From: Phaeodactylum tricornutum CCAP 1055/1
Lineage: Eukaryota; Bacillariophyta; Bacillariophyceae; Surirellales; Neidiaceae
Assembly (NCBI RefSeq): GCF_000150955.2
Contig: NC_011680.1
Span: 128,435-192,434 of the forward strand
Length of the DNA: 64,000 nt
Reading direction: 5' to 3'
Part shown: positions 10,143 through 20,916 of the stretch, piece after piece
Layout of the letters: each line of letters begins with the position of its first letter
Position numbering within the stretch: position 1 is the stretch's first letter
Translations under genes and position numbers: made by a program
Notes under the pieces: generated by a model
The model's input: the letters and a program-made list of their open reading frames with translations, nothing else
Told to the model about the DNA's origin: nothing
Databases searched by the model: none

Positions 10143-10723
10143 GGTGCTACCGCTATGCAAGAGTGTCGATCCAATTTGTCGCTGGGAAGAAGCGTTGCCT
10201 TTAGAAAAACGAGCAAGGTGCTGCCTTGGTCTTTTGCAGGAAAAGAGACTGTCTTGGTGCCGCTCCAGATCGACAGCTCCTCACGTTTTTACGACGTCTA
10301 TGGTGTTGGTGTCTGGTTGGAGGCTGTATGACTACAATTGTACTCGTTGTTGATTCGTCCAGAGTGGAAGAGGTAATTTCAAGCATGAAATTGGATAGCC
10401 ACAAACGCTTAAGTGTAAATGTAGAAGGGTTGCGTTTTCATTGTCAGTAGTTCATTCGTTTTAATTATTTTCGCTTGCGATTTCTTGAACCTGCTCTTAC
10501 TAACTGTAACAGTAACTATTTTGTGCAACTCAAAGTCACGTATGCCAACCCAATATAACGGCGATTCAACGCTTTTAAATTTCCCGGTTCACAACCAGTC
10601 AGCGATCTAGTTGATTGTGGAAGACAGGTAAACACCCCGGAAAACCCATCGAGAGTAGGAAGGAGCGCTATCCTGAACTGTGTCAAAAAGAATCTCCTAT
10701 TGTTTATTCGACATTTGTTCCTG
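10143..10723. other. Divergent promoter of prolyl hydroxylase and CTL A
   Basis: About 580 bp with no gene. It contains a TTACAGTTA element at 10501-10509 followed by an overlapping CAGTAAC. Open frames of about 70-97 codons here lack motifs and run antisense to the prolyl hydroxylase 5' region. Confidence 0.5.
10501..10509 (-). promoter_or_regulatory. TTACAGTTA element in prolyl hydroxylase / CTL A promoter
   Basis: Exact copy, 359 bp before the prolyl hydroxylase ATG and in sense with it; also 215 bp before the CTL A ATG in the opposite sense. Confidence 0.4.
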
Positions 10724-12251
10724 ATGAGTAGTATTCCTATTGTTCAAGGCACCGCCGTAGAGCATAACGGGTCGAAGTATGGGCAAGCGCCTCCACCACC
10801 TTCGTACGCGAGCAACGTTGGAGAGGATCAGCAGTACTTCAACTATTCTGCGACGGAAGAAGCGACGCCGGAACGACGTCAGAATCCGCCCAAGCAGTAC
10901 CAGGATGTGGCTTGGGCCCTTCTTTTCGTAGCGCACTTAATCGCTATGCTAGTGGTGATTTCTATGGGTCTCACTGGAAGTAATCAGAATGCGTATGGAG
11001 GGGGATACGGAGGGACAATCTTTGTCGTGGTGGGTGTCACTGGACTCTCCTCCTTGATTTTTTCATCACTCGCGCTATCACAAATGATGAAGCACACGGA
11101 GATTCTCGTTCAAGTCGCTTTGATCTTTTCCGTTCTTTGTAGTCTAGCGATCGGGATTGTGGGTTTCATGATTGGTAGTATCATGACTGGAGTAATTGGT
11201 CTGATTGCCTTTGCCTTTGGCTGCTGCTACGCCAAAATTGTCTGGCCACGGATTCCTTTTGCAGCTACGAATCTAGTGACGGCTTTGTCGGCGGTACGAG
11301 CTAATCTTGGGCTTGCGATAGCCGCCTACGGGATGACGGCACTGGCCTTTGTTTGGTCATTTTTCTGGTTCACTGGTCTCGCGGACGCTTTTGCCGGGAG
11401 CAATTTGGGCATTATCTTTTTGCTTTTTCTGAGCTTCTACTGGGTCCATCAAGTACTTCAAAATACTATGCATGTGATAACTGCAGGTGTCATCGGTACC
11501 TGGTGGTTTGTTCCGAGCGAAGCTAGTACGTTCTGGAGTAAGGCGCTGACCGATAGCTTCTTTCGCGCTACCACATTCTCTTTCGGATCGATCTGCTTCG
11601 GAAGCTTTATTGTCGCAGTTGTACAGGCGCTCAGAGCTCTGGAGTACTACGCTAGAGATCAAAACGACTTCCAGTTCCTCGTATGTATTATCCAGTGCAT
11701 TCTGGGATGTATTGAAAGTGTTCTGGAGTACTTCAGTAAGTCTTGCGAACTCGTTCACTTTCAAAATACTTTCGCTTTCTGCTCTGACAGACGTTCACAA
11801 CTCCGTTTTTTCTTTTTCAGACAAATGGGCATATGTTTATGTAGGATTGTATGGATTTAGCTACCTGGACGCGGGTCGTAATGTGGTCCAGCTCTTTCAA
11901 AATAAAGGCTGGACTGCAGTCATATCCGACGACCTTTGCGACAATGTTCTCTTCATGGTGTCTATCGCAATTGGACTGGCTTCCGGACTGATTGGTTTGA
12001 TAATCGGCTTTACGGACTCTGGTATGTTCGTTGCTAATGGATACGACCATGCTGGAGGACCGGCATTCTTGATTGGTTTCCTGGTTGGCTATTTATTTGC
12101 CTCTGTCTTACTCAGTATTGTCAGCTCTGCTGTTAATACTGTCATCGTGTGTTACGCGGAAGCACCAGCGGAGTTTCAGATGAATCATCCTAAGCTAAGC
12201 TCGGATATGCGAGCGGCTTATTCGCAAGCGTTTCCTGATATTCCGCTTTAG
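10724..12251 (+). CDS. Choline transporter-like protein (CTL/SLC44/PNS1 family), copy A
   Basis: Gene model join(10724..11735, 11821..12251), 480 aa, starting at the first in-frame ATG. The 85-bp intron (gtaagt...tttttcag) is phase 1. Removing it gives EYFNKWAYVYVGLYGFSYL, the CTL hallmark, which matches paralogue B (YFNQWAYVYVGLYGYDYL) in this window. A Pro/Tyr-rich cytosolic N-terminus (GQAPPPPSYA) is followed by about ten membrane helices. The C-terminal end carries FQMNHP before the final residues. CTL proteins carry out Na-independent transport of choline or ethanolamine, or have related membrane roles; PNS1 in yeast is not strictly a choline transporter. Location is plasma membrane or an organelle. 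Confidence 0.88.
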
Positions 12252-12558
12252 AAAATATCTTAATTTTTGAATCTTAGGTCCGATCAGCTGTTATTTTTTA
12301 CTGTTAGTCTTTTTTTATCGATTCTAGTTTTTTATGTACGTAATCTTTTCGCAGATACTCTGTTAGTTGAGCGAAAGCAGTGTATAAACCCTCAATTTCA
12401 AATAGGGGTCAGTAAGGTGTTACGTGCCATCCAATTCGCTTCAGAGTCAGTTGATACCAATGTATTTTTTCCACTTTTGAACGAGAGATCGTTGTTTCTT
12501 TGCTATCAAGAACCAGCGAGATCGAGCGTTCATATACAGACTGAACGGCGGAAAACAT
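12252..12558. other. Spacer and promoter of deoxyhypusine synthase
   Basis: About 300 bp, T-rich in its first half (12280-12350). Nothing recognisable apart from this. Confidence 0.5.
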
Positions 12559-13956
12559 ATGTCGGAGGCCGAAGCAGTGGCAGTGATTGCCGCTGTTGGT
12601 ACCACTATGGAAGAAACGATTGAGTCAAACTTAAACATCCTGGAAGCCATGCCGCTAAACCCCGACAACAAGGTCACATCCAAACCACACATCCCTTCCG
12701 TGTCGGCTTCCGCTGTTTTGGGAGAAAGTTCGTCCATGCCTAAGGATGCTGAAATATGCAAGGGCCACGATTTCGAGAGTGTGCCGACACACTCGGAGCT
12801 TGACGCTGTCATGGAGTCATTTCTTACCACAGGTTTTCAGGCTACGAATATTGGTTTGGCTGTTGAACAAATCCGCTTAATGCGGAAATGGCGCCTTTCT
12901 GATACGCTATGGAAAGATGGGGATGACCCTGCTTTGAAACCGGATGTCGTACGCGAAAAAATACGTGCCCGGATCTTTCTGGCTTACACCAGCAACCAGA
13001 TATCTTGCGGACAACGTGAAGTCATCAAGTTCTTGATCAAGAACAAAATGGTGGACCTTGTAGTGACTACCGCAGGTGGTATTGAAGAGGATATTATAAA
13101 ATGTTTCCAACCTACTTACATGGGGGACTTCAAACTTTCTGGGCGTGAACTTCGAAGGAAAGGTATAAACCGAATCGGCAATCTGCTGGTGCCAAACAAA
13201 AACTATTGTGAATTCGAGGATTGGATGTCTCCCATCATCGAGGCTATGCACGACGAACAAGATGCAATGGCCGTGGAATGGGCTAAGCAAATTGCAAACC
13301 GACATCCCAGTGAGACAGACCCGCTCCCAGCAAAGTTTTGTTGGACACCGAGCAAAATTATCCGTCGCTTAGGTGAGGAAATCGACAATCCTGACTCTGT
13401 TTTGTATTGGGCAGCAAAACACAATATTCCTGTATTTTGTCCTGCTTTGACAGATGGAAGTATTGGTGACATGCTTTATTTCCACTCTTACAAACGCCCT
13501 GGGTTCCTTTTGGACATTAACGAGGATATTCGGGTTATCAACGACTTGGCAGTTCGTAGTCACTGTACAGGTCAGGTTATTCTTGGAGGGGGGCTCGTTA
13601 AACATCACACATGCAACGCAAATTTGATGAGGAACGGTGCCGACTATTCTGTATATGTCAATACCGGGCACGAATTTGATGGTAGTGATAGTGGGGCATC
13701 TCCTGACGAGGCTATTTCTTGGGGAAAGATTCGAATCACTGCAAAGCCCGTCAAAGGTAAGTTTGTTTGGAGGGCTTTTGGACTTGAAGCCGATCGTTGC
13801 TTTAAACCATTTTTTCATATACTCGTAGTTCTGTGTGACGCCTCCATTGCGTTTCCGCTCATTGTCAGTCAAACGTTCGCTAAAGATATCGACCGGTGGA
13901 GAGAAGAAACAAAGGAATGCGTTTGCTGGGCGGAGGATTTGGTACATCTTTCTTGA
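12559..13956 (+). CDS. DHPS: Deoxyhypusine synthase
   Basis: Gene model join(12559..13756, 13829..13956), 441 aa. The enzyme transfers the aminobutyl group of spermidine, with NAD, to a lysine of eIF5A in the cytosol. Family blocks are present in order: TSNQISCGQRE, VDLVVTTAGGIEEDIIK, the active-site lysine K348 in GGGLVKHHTCNANLM, then NTGHEFDGSDSGASPDEA and SWGKIR. The 72-bp intron (gtaagt...tcgtag) interrupts KPVK|VLCDASIAFPL. It is a multiple of three with no stop, so the unspliced frame stays open and would insert 24 residues just before the conserved C-terminal block. I prefer the spliced form because it restores the family sequence. The N-terminus is about 60 residues longer than in the human protein. 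Confidence 0.95.
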   Translation: MSEAEAVAVIAAVGTTMEETIESNLNILEAMPLNPDNKVTSKPHIPSVSASAVLGESSSMPKDAEICKGHDFESVPTHSELDAVMESFLTTGFQATNIGLAVEQIRLMRKWRLSDTLWKDGDDPALKPDVVREKIRARIFLAYTSNQISCGQREVIKFLIKNKMVDLVVTTAGGIEEDIIKCFQPTYMGDFKLSGRELRRKGINRIGNLLVPNKNYCEFEDWMSPIIEAMHDEQDAMAVEWAKQIANRHPSETDPLPAKFCWTPSKIIRRLGEEIDNPDSVLYWAAKHNIPVFCPALTDGSIGDMLYFHSYKRPGFLLDINEDIRVINDLAVRSHCTGQVILGGGLVKHHTCNANLMRNGADYSVYVNTGHEFDGSDSGASPDEAISWGKIRITAKPVKGKFVWRAFGLEADRCFKPFFHILVVLCDASIAFPLIVSQTFAKDIDRWREETKECVCWAEDLVHLS

Positions 13957-14063
13957 GAGAAAAGCTTTGTACTGTGCATGCCAAATCAGTTTATCTAAAG
14001 ACTAATTAAGCCGGAAGAATGAGACAATCGGAATATGTCCAAAACTAGAAAAGCGTGGTGCTT

Positions 14064-15317
14064 TCAGGGAAATACCGTCGGTACCCGCTGCGGCTGCGTA
14101 CTGTGATCGTCTCCGTCGAAACGATTGCCGTCCACATACAAAGACGATAGTCCAATGGAGTTGAGACATGATGGGAAAACACCACCGAGGCGATTGAAAC
14201 TCAGATCAAGTTTGTCCAAGCATGATAAACAACACAGTTCTTTTGGAAGCTGTCCTCCTAAATCGTTGGAGACTGGAGAGAACGAGGGGCACACGAGGGG
14301 TGAGAAATCGTGTTCAGAGCAAAATGAAGTTTAATTTTTTCCACTTCACTCGTACTTACTCATCGATATTCCGGAAATCTCGCAAGCCCCTTCTTGACTG
14401 TCCCCGCACAGAATACCTGTCCACATGCAGACATCGCTTTCGGTCCCCCAGCCTTCTTGCATAAACCAACTCTCACCGTCGGTCAACATAAAGAACACAA
14501 ACAAAACGAATTTTTCCAACAATTTTTCTTCGCTGTGATTTGGTGAGAAATCAATGCCAGTGCTGTTGTCGTCCACATTCGCATCCCCCGATACTTCGTC
14601 GGTTAGTTGAGCGAGCGCCGCACCTTGTACCGTCGAAGGATCTAACAGGAGCGATTCATCGGTGCATGCTGACACTGCAGCTAGAACTCTGGTGCGAGCT
14701 TCAGAGGTAATGACGCTTTCCCAATCCCTGGATGGAGGCACCGTAGTTGGCGACGCGACGGGTACGGTCACAGGTGAGGCTGTAGGAGGCCCCTGAGCGT
14801 CAGCGTCTTGCAGATTGCTTTTAACTTGACTTGGTGATGCGTCGTCATTCGGGACAGTCAGCGAAATCGCAAGAACCACCGCAAATAGGACAATGCACAA
14901 AGCAGCAATGGAAACCCTGAAACGACGCAAATTCGGACAGCGACCATATTCGTCATTATCTTTTCCCTCTTTACTATTCGGCAGCCTATCCGAGTGAATC
15001 TTAGGCATCTTGAACATATTTTCGCCCTTGTCGTCGGGTGTAACGGGCGACGCCTCGTCTATCACATGAATTTCTGCTGCCGATGAAGGCTGGGCGATAG
15101 TGGTTCGCTTTGTCCGTGATCGTGTTGCATCCGACACCAATTCTGACGGGCCGTCTTCCCGTGAATCTTCCGCAATGGAATACAAGCTCGCCTCTTCCCC
15201 GTACCTCCACTCGTTGTAGGAGCGATCGCTGACCGAGCTTCCCAACGAATGATCCGAGGGCTCGAGAGCGAATGTATCCTTGTTCACGTTGGGAGGGTTC
15301 GTTAACAAGTGCGCCAT
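14064..15317 (-). CDS. Short leucine-rich-repeat membrane protein
   Basis: Gene model complement(join(14064..14272, 14360..15317)), 388 aa. The 87-bp intron (gtaagt...ctccag) joins EISGISM to ISNDLGGQLPKEL. The N-terminal 130 residues are Ser/acid-rich and presumably cytosolic. One membrane helix lies at 136-155 (SIAALCIVLFAVVLAISLTV). A Pro/Thr/Val-rich stalk follows, and then an LRR N-cap-like segment with WFMQEGWG...CMWTGILC and a single pair of plant-type repeats (LDKLDLSFNRLGG, LSSLYVDGNRFDG). This is the layout of the large diatom family of type II LRR surface proteins, but here the repeat array is nearly absent. A role in adhesion or sensing is inferred from architecture only. It is convergent with deoxyhypusine synthase, with 107 bp between stops. 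Confidence 0.75.
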
Positions 15318-16382
15318 GTTTCTCCTCTGCGACGAAAGTACGCTGTTGGTCTGTGAGTTTATACAGAGAAAGGGGATAGTTTGAATATGCTAATCAATAA
15401 AAGGAAACTGGGCAGAAGCTGGCAATAAATAAATTATCTGCGAGCTCATCAACATTTACATGATCCACGTCCAGTTTTTTCGCGGCCTCGGTCCGATAAG
15501 AGAGCGCTACTAACCGACTAATCACAGTCAATCTTGTGAGCGAGGCGAACGCGACTGTCCGTTGATCAAGAGCTCTGTTCCAAACTCACAGTAACCGTGA
15601 GAGACCGTGGATGGGGATTAATTATAAATATAACCTTCCCAACATGCTGTGCAAAGCAACGAATCTTGAGACATATTACTTAACTAGTAACATAATTTTT
15701 ACATACAGGAGGTCTTGGCGCAAGGTTTCTATCGTCATTTTGGTTCCTAATTAAAATCTGCGTGGATGCAAAATATTGTTTATGTTATGTAGTTTTCAAA
15801 GCGAGCTACAGGTCCGAATCGAATCTTCATCCAGGGCACCCGGTTTCTGAGAGTGAAGTAGAAATGCTGTCCCGGTTTGGGCTACTCGAAAAATTTAGCC
15901 TCTGAGAAAGCCACGAGTATCTCTGCGTCTAATTATTTAATATTCAAGAAGAAAGAGTGAAAGTTGGCGTCCTCGGTCCGAGCGATTTCTGGCGGTCGCT
16001 TCACCTGCGCGCGATCAACACACGAGCACACTCTACAGAGAGTCGACTTCCGACACTTTCCCTGTTCCTGTAGTCGCACGCAGCTGTTCACCTGCACGCT
16101 GCCAAAATTCCCCGCCCACGGCTGTACCGTACGTACAAGCTAGTCGAGCACCCCATCTCCTTACACACCCCCATTCTCTGAGTCGTGCACCCGCGTCTAC
16201 AAACAATTCGTTTGTATCGAGTACCAGTGTTCTAAGCACCCGTACATAGTTTCGAGACTACAAGGAGATTGTAGCAGGTTGTTCGAAAGCAATAAAGCAA
16301 GGACATCCTTTTTCTTCAATCCAGGCGCCCTCTGAGTTGGTGACTACGAGCGATCAGTCCGGGCGCTTTCAGGAGTAGGACA
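15318..16382. other. Divergent promoter of LRR protein and PH-domain protein
   Basis: About 1.07 kb with no credible gene. A variant of the recurrent element, CTCACAGTAA, lies at 15586-15595. An A/T-rich patch spans about 15400-15470 and 15610-15790. An open minus frame at 16033-16239 has no motif. Confidence 0.5.
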
Positions 16383-18075
16383 ATGAGCCATTCGGTGGCT
16401 GGCTCCTCCGTGGATGTTTCGTCCTCGAATTCGGTGGCTTCTTCAGGTGACGCTTCTCCGACGTCCGGCTCTCGTATTTTGAATCAAAGCACTCCTTCCA
16501 GCGATGCTTCTACGGTGGCTTCAGTTCCCTCTGTAGAACCTCAAAATCCCTTTGAAATGTCGCTAAACGACACGGCAGTGTCTGCTTCCGGAGCCGCCGA
16601 AAAGACTAATCAAAATACGTCTTCTCCGGCTCGAAACGGTTCAAATCCTCCTTCTCCGATGCATGCTCATGCCTCTCACCAGACCACTCGCTCGCATCCT
16701 TCTCCGGTTGGAACTCCGGTTTCGACGACCCCGCTACGCGAACCACATTCGCCGGGCTATCATCAAGCGCAATCGTCTCCCCCTCACGCCATCACAGGAG
16801 TCGGCAGTTTGACGGTACCCACGTTGTCGCAATCGGATCAAGCGCGGTCTCGTATTCAACAGCAGTTGCCGGGTCATTTGCAGACTTTTCCTAGCCCTGC
16901 TCAGCACGGCGTGCGCGAGCCCGTATTTGATGATGATGAGAATACAGAACCGTCGTCCACCAACAATACTGCTGATCAGCAGCATCAGGAGGTTGGGCAC
17001 GGCTCTTCTTTCATTCGCTTTCTGGAAAATACTCGTAAGCGCTTGAGTGTTGCCAACAAGGATGAAGATGCAGAAGATCCTTTGGAAGACGAGGAAGGCT
17101 TGGACGGTGCTTTGATCTATGGTTATTTGCAAAAAATGGGACGCAACGGCAAGTGGCAAACACGCTGGTTTGAATCGGATGGCGAGTGTTTGTCGTACTT
17201 CAAAAGCAAGAAACGTACAAAATTACTGGCCACGTTGGATCTAGAAAAGGTAAGTTTGTGTGCTCATTTATGTTAACGGTGAGTGATTATGGAACTCCGG
17301 ACCCTCACAAACCATGGCATGACATTGATTTATGTAGGTTGGATCGATTTGTATTGATCCACAAGATCCACAAGGTTGCTCGTTTACCATTCAAGTGTTG
17401 GGTCGAATGTATCATTTGCGTGCGAACAGCAAAGCCGCGACGAAGGACTGGGTAATTACACTGAACAGGATCAAAGAAGCCAAGATGCAGCAAGGGCATA
17501 TTCATCTTGTCAACCCTTACGAACAACAGCCGCAGGATCTCTTGGATAACCACGAAGAGATAGTCGCGCCTCGGGTTGTCGTGGTGGCCAATCGGGAACG
17601 GACACGCGCCGTTGCCGAGACCATCGATTTTGACCAGCTTATCCGTGTTGACCAGAATGGTGAGAATCGTGAGTTGACCTATGACAATTCTAAACGGCGT
17701 TCGACCATTGGAACTGTGGTTTTGGGGCGCTGGACAAAGCGTCGTTCGTCGCTTTCTCGCCTCAGTGCCAAGTTCTCCAAGTGGGCCCGTAGTCTGAAGA
17801 AGTACAGCTGTACCGAATCAGGTACAGAAAATGTGCAGCTCGATCGCTACGTTCATCCTCCTGGTCATGATGACATACCGAAGCGTCGACAGCCAGATTC
17901 TGGTCCAAAGCTCGCTGCGGACGCAGAGTCGAACCCTGTAAGCGTTTCAGGGTGGATTGGCAAGGAGACGTCCCGGTCAGGACAGGCTGGAAGCGGATCG
18001 GCAGATGTACCCCAACCAACACGTGCCGTCCGTAGCATGAGCCAAGCATCCGACGATGTTCGCATGCTATCGTAG
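16383..18075 (+). CDS. PH-domain protein with long disordered N-terminus
   Basis: Gene model join(16383..17249, 17338..18075), 534 aa. The first 220 residues are low-complexity Ser/Pro/Thr/Gln. A pleckstrin homology domain follows at about 243-340: it begins IYGYLQKMGRNGKWQTRWF, continues LSYFKSKK...LLATLDLEK, and after the 88-bp intron runs VGSICIDP...CSFTIQVLGRMYHLRA, ending in the invariant Trp of AATKDWVITLNRI. PH domains bind phosphoinositides or proteins at membranes. After it comes a basic region (RWTKRRSSLSRLSAKFSKW) that may also touch membranes, and then a disordered tail. No catalytic domain is visible, so an adaptor role is inferred. The in-frame stop inside the intron supports splicing. 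Confidence 0.85.
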
Positions 18076-19128
18076 AAGGCCGATGCGTCCATGATAGAGA
18101 GGATTGCAGTGCTGAAGCAGGTCGCACATTCTGCGAAAATGCTCTTATATGTTTTTTATATTTCGTGCGAGAAGAAAATTGATAGTGGTAGGGTTGAACG
18201 TATTCAGTTTCTTGGAATGGCATATTTTATAGTTATGACTAGCTCCAATTCGGTCTTTGTAAGTGTCAATGCGAGAGCCCAGGTCGTAACCCATCGGACG
18301 TCGTCGGGATTATACCATGAAACTTATCCTGGTTGCGGAAAAAATTATGGGTACGCTGAAAACCTTGCGACAAAAAGAAAGACTCTCTGCTTCCGAAACC
18401 GAATGCTTGGCATCTGGATGATTATCAAGAGCTCCGAATATTCATGATACAGAGTAGTTTGACCTTTTATTCTACAATCCACTGTGAGGGAAAGTTTCTC
18501 CACAAAATCGCACTCGGAATCCATCCCGCGTCGCTGTAGCCACAAAGGAATCTTGTAGCGCAATGTTCACTGCCATAAGTCACCCGGGGGCTACCATGAT
18601 TTTCGGAAACGTAGTGAAGGCGAATAAAAAGGATGCTTCATCCTGCCGGGGGAGCATAACAATCGCTCTCGAAAGTAGTACATAGGAAACAACCGGAGCT
18701 AGTCCTCTGCCTTTCTTGTCAAGGAAATGTTTTCGGCCAGAAGCGATTGCGGAATGTGATGTTTGGTCATTCTACTTAAGTTTTCGCTTCAAAGCGGGTT
18801 CCTTGTTACCTAATTTCGCTTCGTGGAGGGGGAATTGTTGTCGTCTTCCATTATTTCTCGATGGGAGAAAACCAATGCAACGAGAATGACAGAGACTGAC
18901 TGTGAGCATGGAAAGCGAAGCAAACTGCATCGATTTTCATCAGTTGTCGTACGACAAAGTGATTTTTTAAATCTTTTTGGCGTATACGACAAATAACAAC
19001 GAGAATGAGGCTCCCTCCATACCGGGTCGAGAATCTCATTCTGACCTTGTCCGAGCATCGACACCCGATACTTCGATTAGGTATTTCATTCAAGTTTGTC
19101 AGCCGTGTTTACAGTCTCCCAGCTTGCT
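18076..19128. other. Spacer between PH-domain gene and P-loop kinase gene
   Basis: About 1.05 kb. Variants of the recurrent element occur, such as TGACTGTGAG at 18897-18906 and TTTACAGTC just before the kinase start. Minus-strand open frames at 18810-19093 (about 80 codons) end close to the kinase promoter but have no recognised content. Confidence 0.5.
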
Positions 19129-19746
19129 ATGGTAGTGCCTACAGTTATACTTTTTGGTAGACCTGGAGCCGGAAAGACAACAATCGCCAAAATGGCAGCT
19201 AGATCTCTCAATCTGGAGGATGAAATGGTTGTTCTCAACCTTGATCTTGATCACTGCGTACCACAGTGGATGCGCGACAACTTTGCCAAGGGTATTTACC
19301 CGACGCCAGACCAGCGCCTTGAATTCGCTTCAGCGGCATGTGACTTTGTCGATAAGGCAGTACATGATAATTTTGATCGACTACACCACAGATGGCTCGG
19401 GGTAATAATTGCGTTTAGTTTCGTTAATGCCGATATGCGAGACTACTTTCGCTCCAGATTTTCCCATGCTCGGTGGGCATTAGTTGATACAAGCTTCGAG
19501 GAGACAGAGCGTAGAATTCATGGGCGAGAAGGCCATTTCTACATTGGGAGAGGAGAGTCTTCCGAAAACGAAGGAAAGCAAACTACTTCCAAATCGAATG
19601 CCGAAGAGAGTAATGATTGGGATTTTGCACCAGTTGATTATCCTCATGCGGTCTTGAATGGAGAAGATTCTGTTGAGATCAACAGCGACCGGGTGGTGAA
19701 CATCTTCAACAAAGCCATACGTGAAATGGTAGATGCAAATCATTGA
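19129..19746 (+). CDS. Small P-loop nucleoside/sugar-kinase-like protein
   Basis: A 205-aa protein from ATG 19129 (the open frame begins earlier only through a TTG). It starts almost directly with a Walker A loop, GRPGAGKTT (residues 10-18), after a single beta strand, as in adenylate-kinase, shikimate-kinase and gluconokinase folds. A second conserved-looking stretch is LNLDLDHCVPQWMRDNFAKG. VDTSFEETERRIHGREGHF (near residue 125) resembles the Arg-rich lid of small-molecule kinases. The substrate is unknown. Gluconokinase or an AAA_18-type nucleotide kinase are the main possibilities. The stop codon lies inside the coding region of the convergent plastid protein gene (overlap 19740-19746). 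Confidence 0.65.
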   Translation: MVVPTVILFGRPGAGKTTIAKMAARSLNLEDEMVVLNLDLDHCVPQWMRDNFAKGIYPTPDQRLEFASAACDFVDKAVHDNFDRLHHRWLGVIIAFSFVNADMRDYFRSRFSHARWALVDTSFEETERRIHGREGHFYIGRGESSENEGKQTTSKSNAEESNDWDFAPVDYPHAVLNGEDSVEINSDRVVNIFNKAIREMVDANH

Positions 19747-20708
19747 AATCCTAAAAATTTACGAGTCCGCTCATCAATCTCTGTCACACACTTCACAAGG
19801 TTTTGATCCGATCCGTGCGGGACTCGCTGAAAACCTTCCAGCGCTTCTTCAGTTAGCTCAAGAAGCTCCCTTGCAAAGTCTGGGCCTCTCACTGTTAAAC
19901 CCGCTTCCAGCACCGCAAGTCGCTCGACCTTGCTTTCGTAACCAATGAGCTGACCTAAAACCTGTGCGGCTTCGCCTAGATCTTTTCCAAGTTCCTCCAG
20001 TACTCTGGTTTGAATCAGTCTTAGGATTTCCAGAAGACGTATAGACTCAGGGGTCATCTTGGGCGCGCTTGCAATACGATCACATTCTCCTTCAATATGC
20101 CTCAAAAAACCGGGGGTGAATTTGTCTTTTTCGGCCGCAAGCAACGCATCGAGAGCTTCTTCGCGATCTTTAGCCCCTTTCTCTTTATCTGCAAGGGTTT
20201 TTAGTATCATTCCAAGTAATTCTTTGTTCTGGCGGTCAATTTTTTGCGTCTCCTGCACAAAATCCTCGGCAAATGACAAAATAATATCAATAAATTCCTC
20301 TGTTTGGGCAGCAGCATCTTCCCCTTGTTCTGCTTTCGTCTCTTTCAAAATTGATTCGCAAACAGCGGTTCCGATTTCACCGGACATATTGAGCAGCAGC
20401 TCCATTCTCCGAGCAAGAATTGATGGTATATGCTGTGGGTCCTTCGCTTCCCTTATTTGGGACAACAGATTCCTGAAGTCCCTCTTTTGCGCTTGCAAAA
20501 TAGCTAGTTGCTGTGACACAGAAGCGTACGAATCATCGTTGTCTTCATCATACATTGGACCATACCGAGGAGCTGCAAAAACTCTGTATATGGAAGATCT
20601 CCTTGTAGCCCGCCTACATCCACGGTGACTTTGAACGCAAACCCAAGCTTTGGATTGCCCAGACAAGAGTACGTATAGCATTACCGTCGACAAAAAACGA
20701 GTCACCAT
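19740..20708 (-). CDS. Plastid-targeted helical protein, unknown function
   Basis: A 322-aa protein from ATG 20708; the frame is open seven codons upstream only to a TTG. The N-terminus MVTRFLSTVMLYVLLSG is a signal peptide followed by SKAW and an Arg-rich segment, consistent with a diatom bipartite plastid presequence with Trp at the +1 position. The mature part is almost entirely amphipathic helix with many Glu, Lys and Leu, including EILRLIQTRVLEELGKDLG and REEALDALLAAEKD. I do not recognise a domain; a distant relation to plant plastid helical proteins is possible. It overlaps the P-loop kinase gene tail to tail by seven coding bases. Confidence 0.7.
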   Translation of the reverse strand: MVTRFLSTVMLYVLLSGQSKAWVCVQSHRGCRRATRRSSIYRVFAAPRYGPMYDEDNDDSYASVSQQLAILQAQKRDFRNLLSQIREAKDPQHIPSILARRMELLLNMSGEIGTAVCESILKETKAEQGEDAAAQTEEFIDIILSFAEDFVQETQKIDRQNKELLGMILKTLADKEKGAKDREEALDALLAAEKDKFTPGFLRHIEGECDRIASAPKMTPESIRLLEILRLIQTRVLEELGKDLGEAAQVLGQLIGYESKVERLAVLEAGLTVRGPDFARELLELTEEALEGFQRVPHGSDQNLVKCVTEIDERTRKFLGFQ

Positions 20709-20916
20709 CTTTACGTGAAATGAATTCAAAACGAAAAGTCGCCGCGACTTCGATCCAAAAATTCTCCGTTGTCCACAAGGCGATGTTCATAACCTGTTTG
20801 GTGCCATTAAAATGCCATATTAATTGTTAACAAAAAATGTGACATCCACGTATTTTTCAAACGAATAAGGACGAATAGTACAAGCAATGCAAAAATACAA
20901 GAGCTACTATTCAATG

